Shown piece after piece: positions 7,133-16,447 of a stretch of DNA of 64,000 nucleotides. How positions within the stretch are numbered: position 1 is the stretch's first letter; each line of letters starts with the position of its first letter. The notes under the pieces were generated by a model, which saw only the letters and a list, made by a program, of their open reading frames with translations, was not told the origin of the DNA and searched no databases. The translations under genes were made by a program, and so were the position numbers. Origin of the DNA: Microbispora oryzae (GTDB lineage: Bacteria > Actinomycetota > Actinomycetes > Streptosporangiales > Streptosporangiaceae); assembly GCF_017896165.1 (NCBI RefSeq), contig NZ_JAFCNB010000003.1:62001-126000 (forward strand), written 5' to 3'.

Positions 7133-7383
7133 CGGCCCCGCCGCCGTCGATCGGCCGAATCGTGCACTACTGCGATCACGAGGGCCGCTGCGTCGCCGCG
7201 ATGGTCGTCGGCCTGCCGGCGTATCTCGACGGTGAGCGGTTTGTCGACCTGACCGTGTTCGGGCGGGCCGGCATGTCGGCCGTGTTCGGCGTGTTCGACG
7301 TGCCGCAGGTCGAGGCCGACGAGGCGCGAGCGGGCGAGGGGGCCGTGCGGCCGTCGTGGCATTGGCCCGAACGTGTCGGGTGA
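7129..7383 (+). CDS. Hypothetical head-module protein (IGRIVHYC type)
   Basis: ATG at 7129 overlaps the previous stop by four bases. The 84-residue product starts MTAPPPSIGRIVHYCDHEG, a phrase common among small accessory proteins encoded near actinophage capsid genes, then has strands around VAAMVVG and DLTVFG and an acidic C-terminus ending SWHWPERVG. Function unknown. Last gene before a pair of terminator hairpins. Confidence 0.55.
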   Translation: MTAPPPSIGRIVHYCDHEGRCVAAMVVGLPAYLDGERFVDLTVFGRAGMSAVFGVFDVPQVEADEARAGEGAVRPSWHWPERVG

Positions 7384-7408
7384 CCCTGCGCAGTGACACG
7401 CCGAGCGG

Positions 7409-7431
7409 GGCCCGGGTGCTCGACCCGGGCC
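7409..7431 (+). terminator. Hairpin terminator after the portal-MuF operon
   Basis: A 9-bp perfect stem, GGCCCGGGT with ACCCGGGCC, has a five-base loop and lies 26 bases after the last stop. No U tract. Confidence 0.55.
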
Positions 7432-7505
7432 GCGCAGTGCGTCAGGGTGGGCAACGCCTAAGCGGCCCGCTGTCCTCTTTGCGGGCCCCCCATTTGTGAG
7501 ATGTG

Positions 7506-7536
7506 ACGCGCCCCCCGGGTCCCCCGGGGGGCGCGT
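7506..7536 (+). terminator. Second, stronger hairpin terminator
   Basis: A 14-bp perfect stem (7506-7519 with 7523-7536) has a three-base TCC loop and is almost pure GC, with a short TT after it. Together with the hairpin at 7409 it closes the first head operon. Confidence 0.6.
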
Positions 7537-7570
7537 TGCGCATCCGGCCCCTGTGCGGCACCCTGCGACC

Positions 7571-7936
7571 GTGGCACCCTGGCACCCCCGAACCGCCCCG
7601 TGCCGTGACGCGCTGTGCTGGATATGCACGCCGCACGAGGCCCTGCGTGATCATGTCGGCGATACCCCGTGGGGACGTCGCATCTTTAAGGCCCTGCTGC
7701 GGGCTGACCCGCCGTATACGACGCCCGAGCAGATCGCCGCCGCATCCGACGAGCAGCTACTCGCCGTCAAGTCGATCGGTACGGGGGCGCTGCAGTACCT
7801 GCGCGACCGTCAGGCCGGCGAGGGCGAGACGATCGACAAAGGTCTGAACACCTCACCCGCGCCGCCGGCTCAGAGGCTCGCCGCGCAGATCGAGCAGGCC
7901 ATACGCCGCCAAACGGGGGAGCGTGCTCTACCCTGA
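7571..7936 (+). CDS. Small protein with a helix-hairpin-helix-like segment
   Basis: The frame is open from 7496, but that start lies inside a terminator; GTG at 7571 gives 121 residues. Near the N-terminus CWICTPH could bind metal. The middle, PEQIAAASDEQLLAVKSIGTGALQYLRDR, resembles a helix-hairpin-helix motif of the kind that contacts DNA non-specifically in glycosylases and RNA polymerase alpha C-terminal domains. The C-terminal third is helical and basic. The stop lies only a few bases after the -10 of the late promoter driving the capsid gene. Function unknown. Confidence 0.5.
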   Translation: MAPWHPRTAPCRDALCWICTPHEALRDHVGDTPWGRRIFKALLRADPPYTTPEQIAAASDEQLLAVKSIGTGALQYLRDRQAGEGETIDKGLNTSPAPPAQRLAAQIEQAIRRQTGERALP

Positions 7937-7998
7937 CGACTAGATCGCTGCTGGTGAGGGGGCCGGGCGCGCAGTCTCGACACGAGAGGTGCCCGGCA
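7929..7998 (+). promoter_or_regulatory. Late promoter and structured leader, copy 1 (capsid)
   Basis: A TACCCT hexamer (7929-7934) is followed by GA, a variable stretch, the conserved CTGCTGGTG and GGGGCCGGGCG blocks, and a hairpin whose 3' arm contains the GAGAGG ribosome binding site. The arms here are GGGCGC and GTGCCC (one G-U pair). The distance from the hexamer to the capsid start is 70 bases. Copies occur at 15600, 24412 and 31498. Confidence 0.65.
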
Positions 7999-9762
7999 GT
8001 GACGCTGCAGGAACTGCTCGATCTCATCGCGGCAGGCAACACCGACGCCCTCGCCGCTGCTCTGGCCGACAAGTCGCTCGACCTGCGCGGCCTCGAAAAC
8101 GAAGCGCTCGACGCTTTCCAGGCGATCAGGGCCCGGCAGGGCGAGGGCCTGACCGACGACGACATGAACGCCCTTGAGGCGCTCGCGGCCGCGGTCGAGA
8201 CCGTGCGCGCCGAGGACGGCCGCCGCGAGCAGGCGATCGCCGAGCAGGCCGCGGCCGCCGACGCGATCGCCGCCCGGATCACGCCGTCGGCCGAGGGCGA
8301 GACCGGCGACGGCGAAACCGCAGGTGAGGGCGAGGGCGGCGAGAGCGGCGACCAGGTCGCCGACGAGGGCGGCGAGCAGCCCGCCGAGGGCGAGCAGCAG
8401 GTCGAGGCCGTCGCCGCCGCGGCGACCCCGCCCGCCCCGCAGCAGCCGAGCCTGCCCGCACCGCGCCCGGCGCCGCGGGTGAACCTGTCACAGATCCGCC
8501 GGCACGCCCCCACGCAGACGCCGCCGAACCCACGTGGCGCCGCGCTGCTCGCCGCGGCGAACGTGCCCGGCGTGAACGCCGGCGAGACCCTCGACGTCGA
8601 GCAGCTCGCCGTCGCCGCGATCTCCCGGTTCGGCACCATGCCGACGCCGAACCAGAACTACTCGGGCCGCGTGCAGCACGGCCTCGCGGTGATCCGTAAG
8701 GACGTGCCCGACGAGCTGCGCGCCGACGGCGCCAACGACGACGAGGTGCTCGCCCTGGCGGCCGACGAGCACAGGCTGCCCGGCGGGTCGCTGACCGCGG
8801 CCGGCGGCTGGTGCGCCCCGTCCGAGACGTGGTACGACATCGCCTGCGAGCGCGAGACAATGGCGGGCCTGCTGTCGATCCCGGAGGTCAACGCGACCCG
8901 CGGCGGGATCAGGTGGACGCAGGGCCCCGACTTCTCCGAGCTGTACTCGCACTCGGGCTACTTCATCCAGACCGAGGCGCAAGCCGAGGCCGCGACCCCG
9001 AAACCCTGTTTCGAGATCCCCTGTGAGGATTTCCAGGAATGCCGCCTCGACGCCATCGGCGTCTGTCTGTCGGCGGGCATCCTCACGAACCGGGCCTGGC
9101 CCGAGCTCATCGCGAGGTTCATCCGGGGCACCCTCGTCGCGCACGCGCACCGGTACAACGCCGAGACGATCCGGCGCATGGTCGCCGGGTCGACGACCAT
9201 CAACGTGCCCGCGAACCAGTTCTCGGCCGCTGTCGACACGCTCGGCGCGATCGAGCTGCAGGTGTGGGACTACCGTTACCGGCACCGCATGTCGCCCGAG
9301 GCGACACTCGAAATGGTGGCGCCGTTCTGGCTGCTCGGCGTGCTGCGGTCGGACCTGGCGAAGCGCAACGCCTACGACGACCCGCTGAACGTGAGCGACG
9401 CCGACATTCGGTCGTGGTTCGCGATGCGCGGTGTGTCGGCGCAGTTCGTGTACGACTGGCAGGACGGGTACGGCACGCCCCCGGGAACGATCGGCGGGGC
9501 GACCCCTCCCACGCAGTGGCCGGCGACGGTCGAGCTGCTGCTGTACGCGGCGGGTACGTGGGTCCGCGCAACGCAGGACATCATCACGCTTGACGCCGTG
9601 TACGACTCGACCCTGTTCAAGATCAACCGGTACAACGCCCTTTTCACGGAAGAGGGCGTTTGCGTGATCATGAGGTGTCCCGACTCGCGCCGCCTGGTCA
9701 TCCCGATCTGCCCGACCGGTCACAGCTCGGCGCAGATCGAGCCGGTCTGCGTCGGCGTCTGA
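7999..9762 (+). CDS. Major capsid protein with N-terminal scaffold-like domain
   Basis: GTG at 7999 follows GAGAGG. The 587-residue protein has a helical N-terminal region (about 1-100), a disordered Glu/Gly/Ala linker (about 100-150) and Pro-rich stretch, then a long ordered domain. Words such as GGWCAPSETWYDIACERETM, GTLVAHAHRYNAETIRRMVAGST and RYRHRMSPEATLEMVAPFWL are typical of HK97-fold capsids of actinophages. The N-terminal part is probably the scaffold removed by the upstream protease. Unusually Cys-rich for a capsid (CFEIPCEDFQEC, CVIMRCPD), which may reflect crosslinking. It is the first gene after late promoter copy 1. Confidence 0.8.
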   Translation: MTLQELLDLIAAGNTDALAAALADKSLDLRGLENEALDAFQAIRARQGEGLTDDDMNALEALAAAVETVRAEDGRREQAIAEQAAAADAIAARITPSAEGETGDGETAGEGEGGESGDQVADEGGEQPAEGEQQVEAVAAAATPPAPQQPSLPAPRPAPRVNLSQIRRHAPTQTPPNPRGAALLAAANVPGVNAGETLDVEQLAVAAISRFGTMPTPNQNYSGRVQHGLAVIRKDVPDELRADGANDDEVLALAADEHRLPGGSLTAAGGWCAPSETWYDIACERETMAGLLSIPEVNATRGGIRWTQGPDFSELYSHSGYFIQTEAQAEAATPKPCFEIPCEDFQECRLDAIGVCLSAGILTNRAWPELIARFIRGTLVAHAHRYNAETIRRMVAGSTTINVPANQFSAAVDTLGAIELQVWDYRYRHRMSPEATLEMVAPFWLLGVLRSDLAKRNAYDDPLNVSDADIRSWFAMRGVSAQFVYDWQDGYGTPPGTIGGATPPTQWPATVELLLYAAGTWVRATQDIITLDAVYDSTLFKINRYNALFTEEGVCVIMRCPDSRRLVIPICPTGHSSAQIEPVCVGV

Positions 9763-9776
9763 CCCCCGCTGCACGT

Positions 9777-9809
9777 GCGGCCGCGCCCCTGCTCGTCGGG
9801 CGCGGCCGC
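9777..9809 (+). terminator. Hairpin after the capsid gene
   Basis: A 12-bp perfect GC stem (9777-9788 with 9798-9809) has a nine-base loop, 14 bases after the capsid stop. It could give partial termination and raise capsid expression relative to downstream genes, or protect the 3' end. Confidence 0.55.
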
Positions 9810-9857
9810 GCCCCCCGTTCACCCGCCCGCCCCGCGCGCTGAAAGAGGGCCGCCCGT

Positions 9858-10709
9858 ATGCCTACCTGCCCGCCTTTGTACGTTTCGCCGCCGACCGTCG
9901 AGCCGTACGGGTACGGCCTGTTCAGCGTGGCGCAGTTCCCGGTCGAGACGGATCGTCATTGGAGGTGCGGCGTCGAGTGGGAACCCTACGCGTGCGACCC
10001 GGCGCGCACGATCGCCGACGACTGCCACCTGCCGCCCGTCGAGAAGGTGCTCGACGACGGCGTGCCGCTGGTCAGTGCGTCGGCATTCACCGTGTACGGC
10101 AGCTACTTGTGCCGCACGGTCGGCCGAACCGAACAGCAGATCCTCGACCGGGTGCGGCAGGCCGTCAGGCTCGGCGAGCAGCGCGCGGTCGAGCACGCGT
10201 TTTGGACCGGCGAGCTCGGCAACACGCCCCGCCTGGCAGACCCGGGCGCGGTGATCCTGAACCCTGGCGGCGTGATCCCCGCAGACGCCGGCGACGCCCT
10301 GTCGCCCGTCGCGGGCCTGGCCGCCCTTGAGAGCTACCTGCGCGAGAGCTACGGCGGAACGGGCGTGATCCACGCCCCCGCCGGCGCGGTGCCCGTTCTC
10401 GCGCAGGCGCAGCAGTTCTGCGGCACCTGTACGGCGCCGCTGCGCACCTGGCTCGGCACGCCGGTCGCCGCCGGCGGCGGCTACGTCGTGAACACGGGCC
10501 CCGACGGCAACCCGGCGCCCGCCGGTACGGCGTGGCTGTACGGCACGGGCCCGGTCGCGATCCGCCGCGGTGAGGTGTTCATCAATCCCGACTCGATCGG
10601 CCAGGCGCTGAACCGCACGACAAACGAGGTCGCGATCCTCGCCGAGCGCGAGTACGTCGTCGGGTTCGACTGCCTGCTCGCGGCCGTACTCATCTCGATC
10701 AATTGCTAG
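9858..10709 (+). CDS. Second capsid-like structural protein
   Basis: ATG at 9858 follows GAAAGAGGG. 283 residues starting MPTCPPLYVSPPTVEPYGYG. The middle helix EQQILDRVRQAVRLGEQRAVEHAFWTGE and later strands (VIHAPAGAVPVLA, AWLYGTGPVAIRRGE, EVAILAEREYVVGFDCLLAAV) resemble the order of elements in HK97-type capsid domains. Some actinophages encode separate hexamer and pentamer capsid proteins, and this gene directly follows the main capsid, so a minor capsid or decoration role is likely. The identification is by pattern only. Confidence 0.5.
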   Translation: MPTCPPLYVSPPTVEPYGYGLFSVAQFPVETDRHWRCGVEWEPYACDPARTIADDCHLPPVEKVLDDGVPLVSASAFTVYGSYLCRTVGRTEQQILDRVRQAVRLGEQRAVEHAFWTGELGNTPRLADPGAVILNPGGVIPADAGDALSPVAGLAALESYLRESYGGTGVIHAPAGAVPVLAQAQQFCGTCTAPLRTWLGTPVAAGGGYVVNTGPDGNPAPAGTAWLYGTGPVAIRRGEVFINPDSIGQALNRTTNEVAILAEREYVVGFDCLLAAVLISINC

Positions 10710-10720
10710 GGGGAACCCGC

Positions 10721-11080
10721 ATGGATCAGGCAGCCGAGACTGTCGAGCTGCTCGTGCCCGCGGCCGAGCGGCCGCGTACGGCCCGCGCGCTGCTCGCCGC
10801 GGCCGCATCGCAGGGCCTGCCCGCCGAGGTCGTGCGGTCGACGTCGACCGGGTACGTCGTGCCCGTCAGCGTGGCCGATGGGGCCGACGTCGAGCTCGCG
10901 GCCGCCGGGCACGACGGGCCGCTGCCCGGGGCGCAGCTCGCCGCGGCGCACCCGCCGCGCGGCCGCGTGGCCTACACCCGCGACAAGGGGCCCGGCGAGG
11001 GCGACGAGCAGCCCGTCGAGGGCGAGGCGCCGGCCGACCTGCCCGAGCCCGTGCGCGGCCGTAGGGCGGGCCGCAAGTGA
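10721..11080 (+). CDS. Hypothetical head protein
   Basis: ATG at 10721 follows AGGGGGAACCCGC. 119 residues: an N-terminal alpha/beta stretch (ETVELLVPAAERPRTARALLAAAASQG, then VVRSTSTGYVVPVSVADG) and a disordered acidic-then-basic tail ending RGRRAGRK. Overlaps the start of the giant repeat protein by four bases. No family recognised; position suggests a virion or head-assembly role. Confidence 0.5.
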   Translation: MDQAAETVELLVPAAERPRTARALLAAAASQGLPAEVVRSTSTGYVVPVSVADGADVELAAAGHDGPLPGAQLAAAHPPRGRVAYTRDKGPGEGDEQPVEGEAPADLPEPVRGRRAGRK

Positions 11081-14000
11081 CCACACCGTTCGCCCCGCAG
11101 CCGTGCGAGCCGCCGCAGCCGTGCTGCAGCCCGGCGATCGCCTCGACCGGCCTGTGCCTCGCCGACGGCACACCCATCAGCGTTCTCGCCGTGTCGCCCT
11201 GCGGCGACTGCGGCGCCCCCGCTGCGGCCCCCGCCGCTACCGGGTGGATCAACCTCCTGTCGGGGGCGTACACGGCGGGCCCGCCGCCCGCCGGCACGAC
11301 GACCTGCGAGCCGCCCTGCACCTCGCCGACCGAACCCGTCGCGACGACCGGCCTGTGCCTCGCCGACGGCACGCCGATCGCCGTGACCGTCGTGCGGGAC
11401 TGCTCGGGCGCGATCACGGCCGAGGGCTGGATCAACCTGATCACCGGGGCGTACGCCGCGGGGGCGCCGCCGGCGGGCACGATCGCCTGCGGCGACACCC
11501 GCTCGATACAGGTGTCGGGCACGTTCTGCGACCTCGCGCCCGACGGCACCGTGCTCGGCCTCGTGCTGATCGAATACTCGTACGCCCCCGACGGGTCGAT
11601 CGCGAGCGTGCGCCTCGTGAACGCGACGACCGGCGCGACGTACACGCCGGCGGGCACGATCAGCGTGTGCCCCGCCGACGTGCAGCAGCCCGAGTCGGAC
11701 CTCGAAATCCTGTGCCACACCGCGGCCGACGGCACCGTTACCCGGATCGTCCGCGACTACCGACGCGACGAGAACGGCGTGATCGTCGGGCACGCCGACT
11801 ACACCCTCGACGGCGCCCCGTTCACGCCGACGGGCACGGTCGACGTCTGCGCGACCTGCGAGTCGACGCAGGTGTGCGTGCGGCCGAACGGGCGGGTCGA
11901 GTTCCTCACCAATCCCGAGAATCTGAACGACGGCAGTGTCGACACCGATTGGACGTGGTCGCCGAGCCTCGCCGGCCCCTGGTGGCCTACCTACCGCCTG
12001 TCGACGTTCCCGGGCTGGTCGACCGTCGACGGGGGCACGGCCGAGGGGCAAGCGCATTGGGTCGCCCCCCACCCGGGCGGCGGCCTGTTCAACACCGGGC
12101 GCCCGGGGGAGGGCCCCGACGTGCCCGCCCCGCCGAGCTCGGGCGACTGGTACGTCAAGGCGGCGTTCAACCTGCCCGCCAACGCCGACCCCGCGACGAT
12201 CAGGATCAGCACAACGGCCCTGAACGCCGATCAAATCGCGGTCGAGTGGCGGCTCAACGGGGGCCCCTGGCAGGCCGTCAACCGCAATCACACGCAACCG
12301 CCGTACGTGCTGCCCCCGACCGCGGTCGCCGGCGCGCAGGCGGGCCTGAACGAGATCGTCGTACACGTCCGCGAGACCGTCGCCGGCGGCGGCGCCGCGG
12401 GCCTGCTGCTGCACGTAATCGCCGAGTACGACGTCGACCCGTCGGCGTTCATTTTGTGGACCCGGATTGCCTGCACCGACGGCACCGTGTACTACCTCGA
12501 CGACGAGGGCGTGCGGCAGGACGAGCTGCCGGCCGGGTGGGCGACCGTGCCGTGCACGGGCGAGCAGTGCGCACAGTACGTCGGGACGCTCTGCTATCAG
12601 GAACCGGCCACTGCCGACCCGTCGTTCACACTGCACAAGTTCAACGACGCCAACCCGACCTATCCCGGCTGTCTGGTCGGCCTCGACTCAATGGACGGCG
12701 ACTTCCCGTTCATCCAGTACAACGACCCGATCACCGCGTGGGAGGGCACGTACACGTCGAACACGGGCACCGCGTCGAACGTCGAGATATCCGCCCCCGA
12801 GCTCGGCGGATTCATCAACTGGGGCGCGTTCAACCCGCCGATCCCATCGGTTCCGAGCGCGGGCATCCCTGCCCCGTATACGGGCACCGCAGTTGTCAAC
12901 GGCATCACGGTCACGCTGGAAGTCTTCACCGCGCAGGCGATCACCACCGGTACGCAATACCTGCGGATGGGCGGCACCGAGCATTTCAAGGTGTCGTTCT
13001 CGTCGCCGGTCACGATGAAATTCGGCACGCAGGGTTTCGCCGACCCGGCGGCAGGCAACGATGAGCGGTTCTGCAACGTGACCGCGACCGGTGTCGTCAC
13101 CGGGGCCGGTGAGATCCGGGCGGCGTATGGGCTTCGCGACTGCGCGACCGGCGAGACGACATGGATTGATCAGGTCAGCGGCGATGCGGTGGACCTGACA
13201 CACGCAGTGGTCGTTCCGTGCCCGCAAGGGGGGGACACGTGCACGGGCTGCGAGACGCTGCTGCTGTGCGACGACGGCGCCGACGATCCCGCAACGATCA
13301 CCGCTCTCGGCGTCTCGACCGGCACCCTGCCGAACGGGATCACGTGGTCGTCGCGGGGCAGCGCGCCGACACTCCCGTCGACCTACACCAACGCCGACGG
13401 CGCATGGTGGGGAATCGCCACGTTCCCCAACCCCGTGTTTCCGGCGAGCACGTGGTCGTTCTCCCGCCCCGTCGAGGTCGAGTTCTCCGTATACATGCGG
13501 TACACGGGTATCGCCATAGCCGGCGCCGATACCGCGCAGCTACTGCCCGGGTTGGAGGTCGTCAGCCTGCCGACCGGGTACGTCTATAACCCGGTTACCG
13601 GTGTCCTGACCGTGACGGCCGCCGCCGGCGACCCCTGCAGCTACCTCGCCGACCCGCATAAGGCGACCTCGGCACGGTTCCGGACACCCAACCCGGTCAC
13701 CGCGGTTACCGCGCATTACCTCGGGCAGCGCATCGCGAACTGCGGTGTGTTCGGCAGCTACAAGATCGGCGCGTTCACGGTTACCGGGGCCGGTCAGTTC
13801 CTGCGCGCGATCTGCCGCGACTGCTCGGGCGGCGTCGTATCGGTCACCGACACCGACCTCGACGGCGTCACGCCGTACACCCCCATCGGGCCGGTTCGCC
13901 AATGCGCGGACACCGGGGCGGGCGAGGCCGAGCCGTGCCGCAACGCCGCCACCGTGCTTTTGTGCGACGCCCCCAGCGGTTCAACGCGAACCATCACGCC

Positions 14001-15096
14001 GGCTATTGCTGACTCGACCGTCGCGAGCGTCGGGCAGACGCAGTTTCAGAACCTGCCAGGGTCGTACGCCCCGCTGTGGTCGGGCGGTTCCCTGGACTTC
14101 CCCGCGGGGGCCGGCCCGGCGCAGCAGTACCTCGCCGCGACCGGCAGGTTCACCGCGGACGTAACCGGCTGCGAGAGCGCAACCGGCACACTGACGATCT
14201 CCGTGCGCGTCACGCAGAACGGGCCGGGCGCCGGTCAGGAGTGGGACGGCGCGCTTAGGGTGTTCCGCGGTACGACGATGCTCGCCGCCGCGGACGTCGC
14301 GCACTTCGCGCCGGTCGGCTACGTCAAGACGCTTACCGTGTCGGTGCCCGTCACCCCCGCAGACCTCACGGGCGGCGATATCCGGGCTGCGCTGATCCTG
14401 GAAACCTTCCACATCTCGGCCAAGGGCTGGACCGCTGATCAGTTCTCAGCGTCGCTCACGATGGAGGGCTGCACGGCCGCCGCGACCACGCAGTTCCTGC
14501 GCACGGTCACGGTCGACTGCGACGGGCAGGTGATCGCGACCAGCGACACGACGCTCGACGGCGACCCGTACACGGTCACGGGCGACGTCGGCACCTGCAC
14601 AACCGTCGAGCCCGAGCCGGACGACGACCGGCCCGTGACCGTGCTCGAACAGTGCAGGTGCGACGACACCGACCTCGACGGCGTCGGCGACGTCGAGTAC
14701 GTCGAGCTGCTCGCCGTCGCCGACGACGGCACCATGACGACGCTCGGCACGTACACGACCGACCTCACGGGGCCGTACGCACCGGTCGCGCCGGCGCCGT
14801 GCCCCGTCGAGGGGGCCGAGCCGCTGTTCGCCGTGCAGGCCCGGCGGGTCGTGCTCGCGCCCGGCGATAGCTGGGATGCGGCCGCCTGGCCGCGGCTGCA
14901 GTCGGTAACCGCGCTTGCCGTGACCGGCACGGGCACCGTGACCGACGCCGGCGGCGGCGCGGCCCTGCACGAGGGCGAATCGGCGACGTGGGGAGTCGGC
15001 CGCGACGACGACCTCGAACTGCGGGGCCCGCTCACGATCACGGCGGACCCGGGCGGCACGGTTTCGATCGTGTTCACTGTCCGGGTGCGGGCGTGA
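11077..15096 (+). CDS. Giant Cys-rich repeat protein, probable head decoration or fibre
   Basis: GTG at 11077 overlaps the previous stop. At 1339 residues it is the largest gene here. The first 300 residues hold imperfect repeats with the phrase [11 protein letters not shown] and later AGWINLxTGAY. Units of the form '[18 protein letters not shown]' recur near the N-terminal third, the centre ([19 protein letters not shown]) and the C-terminus ([18 protein letters not shown]). Between them are beta-rich domains, one with [15 protein letters not shown] that looks like a carbohydrate-binding jelly roll. Cysteines are dense and evenly spaced. Its place beside the collagen-like gene and among capsid genes argues for a surface-exposed head appendage. 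No enzymatic motif seen. Confidence 0.55.
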   Translation: MTTPFAPQPCEPPQPCCSPAIASTGLCLADGTPISVLAVSPCGDCGAPAAAPAATGWINLLSGAYTAGPPPAGTTTCEPPCTSPTEPVATTGLCLADGTPIAVTVVRDCSGAITAEGWINLITGAYAAGAPPAGTIACGDTRSIQVSGTFCDLAPDGTVLGLVLIEYSYAPDGSIASVRLVNATTGATYTPAGTISVCPADVQQPESDLEILCHTAADGTVTRIVRDYRRDENGVIVGHADYTLDGAPFTPTGTVDVCATCESTQVCVRPNGRVEFLTNPENLNDGSVDTDWTWSPSLAGPWWPTYRLSTFPGWSTVDGGTAEGQAHWVAPHPGGGLFNTGRPGEGPDVPAPPSSGDWYVKAAFNLPANADPATIRISTTALNADQIAVEWRLNGGPWQAVNRNHTQPPYVLPPTAVAGAQAGLNEIVVHVRETVAGGGAAGLLLHVIAEYDVDPSAFILWTRIACTDGTVYYLDDEGVRQDELPAGWATVPCTGEQCAQYVGTLCYQEPATADPSFTLHKFNDANPTYPGCLVGLDSMDGDFPFIQYNDPITAWEGTYTSNTGTASNVEISAPELGGFINWGAFNPPIPSVPSAGIPAPYTGTAVVNGITVTLEVFTAQAITTGTQYLRMGGTEHFKVSFSSPVTMKFGTQGFADPAAGNDERFCNVTATGVVTGAGEIRAAYGLRDCATGETTWIDQVSGDAVDLTHAVVVPCPQGGDTCTGCETLLLCDDGADDPATITALGVSTGTLPNGITWSSRGSAPTLPSTYTNADGAWWGIATFPNPVFPASTWSFSRPVEVEFSVYMRYTGIAIAGADTAQLLPGLEVVSLPTGYVYNPVTGVLTVTAAAGDPCSYLADPHKATSARFRTPNPVTAVTAHYLGQRIANCGVFGSYKIGAFTVTGAGQFLRAICRDCSGGVVSVTDTDLDGVTPYTPIGPVRQCADTGAGEAEPCRNAATVLLCDAPSGSTRTITPAIADSTVASVGQTQFQNLPGSYAPLWSGGSLDFPAGAGPAQQYLAATGRFTADVTGCESATGTLTISVRVTQNGPGAGQEWDGALRVFRGTTMLAAADVAHFAPVGYVKTLTVSVPVTPADLTGGDIRAALILETFHISAKGWTADQFSASLTMEGCTAAATTQFLRTVTVDCDGQVIATSDTTLDGDPYTVTGDVGTCTTVEPEPDDDRPVTVLEQCRCDDTDLDGVGDVEYVELLAVADDGTMTTLGTYTTDLTGPYAPVAPAPCPVEGAEPLFAVQARRVVLAPGDSWDAAAWPRLQSVTALAVTGTGTVTDAGGGAALHEGESATWGVGRDDDLELRGPLTITADPGGTVSIVFTVRVRA

Positions 15097-15575
15097 GCAC
15101 CGACGCGTCGATAGCGATACCGGGGCCCCCGGGCCCCGCCGGCCCCGCTGGTCCTGCAGGGCCGCAGGGCGACCCCGGGCCGCAGGGCCTGCCCGGCGCG
15201 ACCGGTGCGACGGGGGCGACCGGCCCGCAGGGACCACAAGGCCCGCAGGGACCACAAGGCCCGCAGGGACTGCAGGGGCCGCCCGGCGACCCCGCACCCG
15301 CCGGCCCCCGGATCGAGCGGCGCACGGCCGTCACAGACTCAAACGGCGACGTGACGTTCGCATGGTCGCCCGCCTTCACCGCGGCGCCGGTCGTCGCCGT
15401 CGGCGTGCAGGGCGCCGCCGGGTTCCGCTCGGCCACGATCACCGCGAACTCGCCGAGCTCGACGACCGTGCGCGTACTCGCCGCGGCGAGCGTGACGGTC
15501 CTCGGCATCGGCGTCTTGGCTGCGGGCGTGCCCACCTCGGGCGTGACCGTGCACCTCGTCGCCGTCGCGCCCTGA
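15093..15575 (+). CDS. Collagen-like fibre protein
   Basis: GTG at 15093 overlaps the previous stop. 160 residues. Residues of about 10-67 are uninterrupted Gly-X-Y triplets ([19 protein letters not shown], later [12 protein letters not shown]), which form a trimeric collagen helix in phage fibres. The remaining C-terminal part ([19 protein letters not shown]...) is beta-rich and ends in a hydrophobic strand, probably the trimerisation or receptor-facing head. The adjacent giant repeat protein suggests the two form one appendage. Synonymous near-identical DNA repeats in the collagen part make it recombination-prone. Confidence 0.75.
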   Translation: MSTDASIAIPGPPGPAGPAGPAGPQGDPGPQGLPGATGATGATGPQGPQGPQGPQGPQGLQGPPGDPAPAGPRIERRTAVTDSNGDVTFAWSPAFTAAPVVAVGVQGAAGFRSATITANSPSSTTVRVLAAASVTVLGIGVLAAGVPTSGVTVHLVAVAP

Positions 15576-15599
15576 CGAGCTGCAGCCGCCCCGGGCGGC

Positions 15600-15670
15600 T
15601 ACCCTGACGGATAGATCGCCGCTGGTGCAGGGGCCGGGCGCACCATTCACGTAACGAAAGGTGTGCCGAT
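15600..15670 (+). promoter_or_regulatory. Late promoter and structured leader, copy 2 (major tail protein)
   Basis: TACCCT (15600-15605) is followed by GACGGATAGATCGCCGCTGG, GGGGCCGGGCG and a hairpin with arms GGCGCACC and GGTGTGCC (8 bp, one G-U). The ribosome binding site GAAAGG overlaps the 3' arm. The hexamer is 71 bases from the start codon. This is the copy closest to copy 1. Confidence 0.65.
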
Positions 15671-16372
15671 ATGCCGGCGACCTGTTGGTCATCTATCGGC
15701 GGCGAGGTCATGCGGGCGACTCGGCTCGACGCCTGCGGCGCCCCCGTGATCGGCCCGTGCTCGACCGTCGTGTCTGACGGGTTCGTGAGCATCGCATGGG
15801 AATCGGAGATCAAAGAGGGAACCGATATCGAGGTTCTCAAGGCGAACGGGCAGCTCTGCGTGTCCGACAAGCAGTGCGACGAGCTCAAGTGGATCAACCT
15901 GACGATCTCGTTCTGCCAGGTGAACCCGGACCTGTTTTCCATGCTCACCGGGTACGAGACCGTGCTCGACTACTCCGGCGCGGGCGTCGGCAACAGGATC
16001 GGTCAGGAGATCCTGTGTAACGGCGGCGTCGCGCTGGAGACGTGGACCAAGATTCCGGGGCAGGCGTGCTCGACGACGGCGAACGCCGCGCGGCCGTGGG
16101 GGTATTTCCTCGCCCCGTGGATCAAGTCGGCGATCTTGAACTCGTTCACCCTGGAAAACGACGCGGCGACGTTCGAGATCACGGCCAGGACCGAGAAGGG
16201 CAGCGGGTGGGGGACCGGCCCGTACGACGTCGTCGCGACCGACGCGACCAACACGGCGGGCCCGCTGCTGACCCCGATCGGCGCGAAGGATCACCTTCAC
16301 ATGCAGCTCACGACCGTGCAGCCGCCGACGGTGGACGAGGACAACTGCGGGTGCGTGCCGCTCGCGGCCTGA
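15671..16372 (+). CDS. Probable major tail protein
   Basis: ATG at 15671 follows GAAAGG. 233 residues, beginning MPATCWSSIGGEVMRATRLD. The order of elements (an N-terminal strand pair, SDGFVSIAWESEIKEGTDIEVLKANG, LCVSDKQCDELKWINLTISFCQVNP, then LTLENDAATFEITARTEKGSGWG-like text) is that of siphovirus tail-tube proteins in actinophages. It has its own copy of the late promoter, as expected for a highly expressed tube subunit, although it lies before the connector genes rather than next to the tape measure. Cys-rich. Confidence 0.65.
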   Translation: MPATCWSSIGGEVMRATRLDACGAPVIGPCSTVVSDGFVSIAWESEIKEGTDIEVLKANGQLCVSDKQCDELKWINLTISFCQVNPDLFSMLTGYETVLDYSGAGVGNRIGQEILCNGGVALETWTKIPGQACSTTANAARPWGYFLAPWIKSAILNSFTLENDAATFEITARTEKGSGWGTGPYDVVATDATNTAGPLLTPIGAKDHLHMQLTTVQPPTVDEDNCGCVPLAA

Positions 16373-16388
16373 CCCGAGCTGCGTGACC

Positions 16389-16420
16389 GGCCCCGGGCGA
16401 GATTGCCCCCGCCCGGGGCC
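16389..16420 (+). terminator. Hairpin between tail protein and connector genes
   Basis: An 11-bp perfect stem, GGCCCCGGGCG with CGCCCGGGGCC, has a ten-base loop and begins 16 bases after the stop. A strong ribosome binding site for the next gene follows immediately. Confidence 0.6.
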
Positions 16421-16447
16421 GGCCCCTACGAACGAAAGGGCGACGGC

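Noticed and set aside
7129-7570. Forward frame starting at 7496 for the helix-hairpin-helix protein
   Set aside because: The first 25 codons run through a 14-bp terminator hairpin; GTG 7571 gives a sensible protein.
10972-12636. Reverse-strand open frame of 554 codons in the giant repeat gene
   Set aside because: Arg/Gly-rich shadow frame; no start site, no motif, and the forward frame shows clear protein repeats.
15215-15275. Direct repeats that could suggest a small CRISPR array
   Set aside because: The repeats are in-frame collagen triplets with no spacers of constant length and no cas genes nearby.
15074-15535. Reverse-strand collagen-looking frame
   Set aside because: Gly-Pro-rich codons (GGN CCN) read as Gly/Pro on both strands; only the forward frame is linked to a start by overlap and has a folded C-terminal domain.
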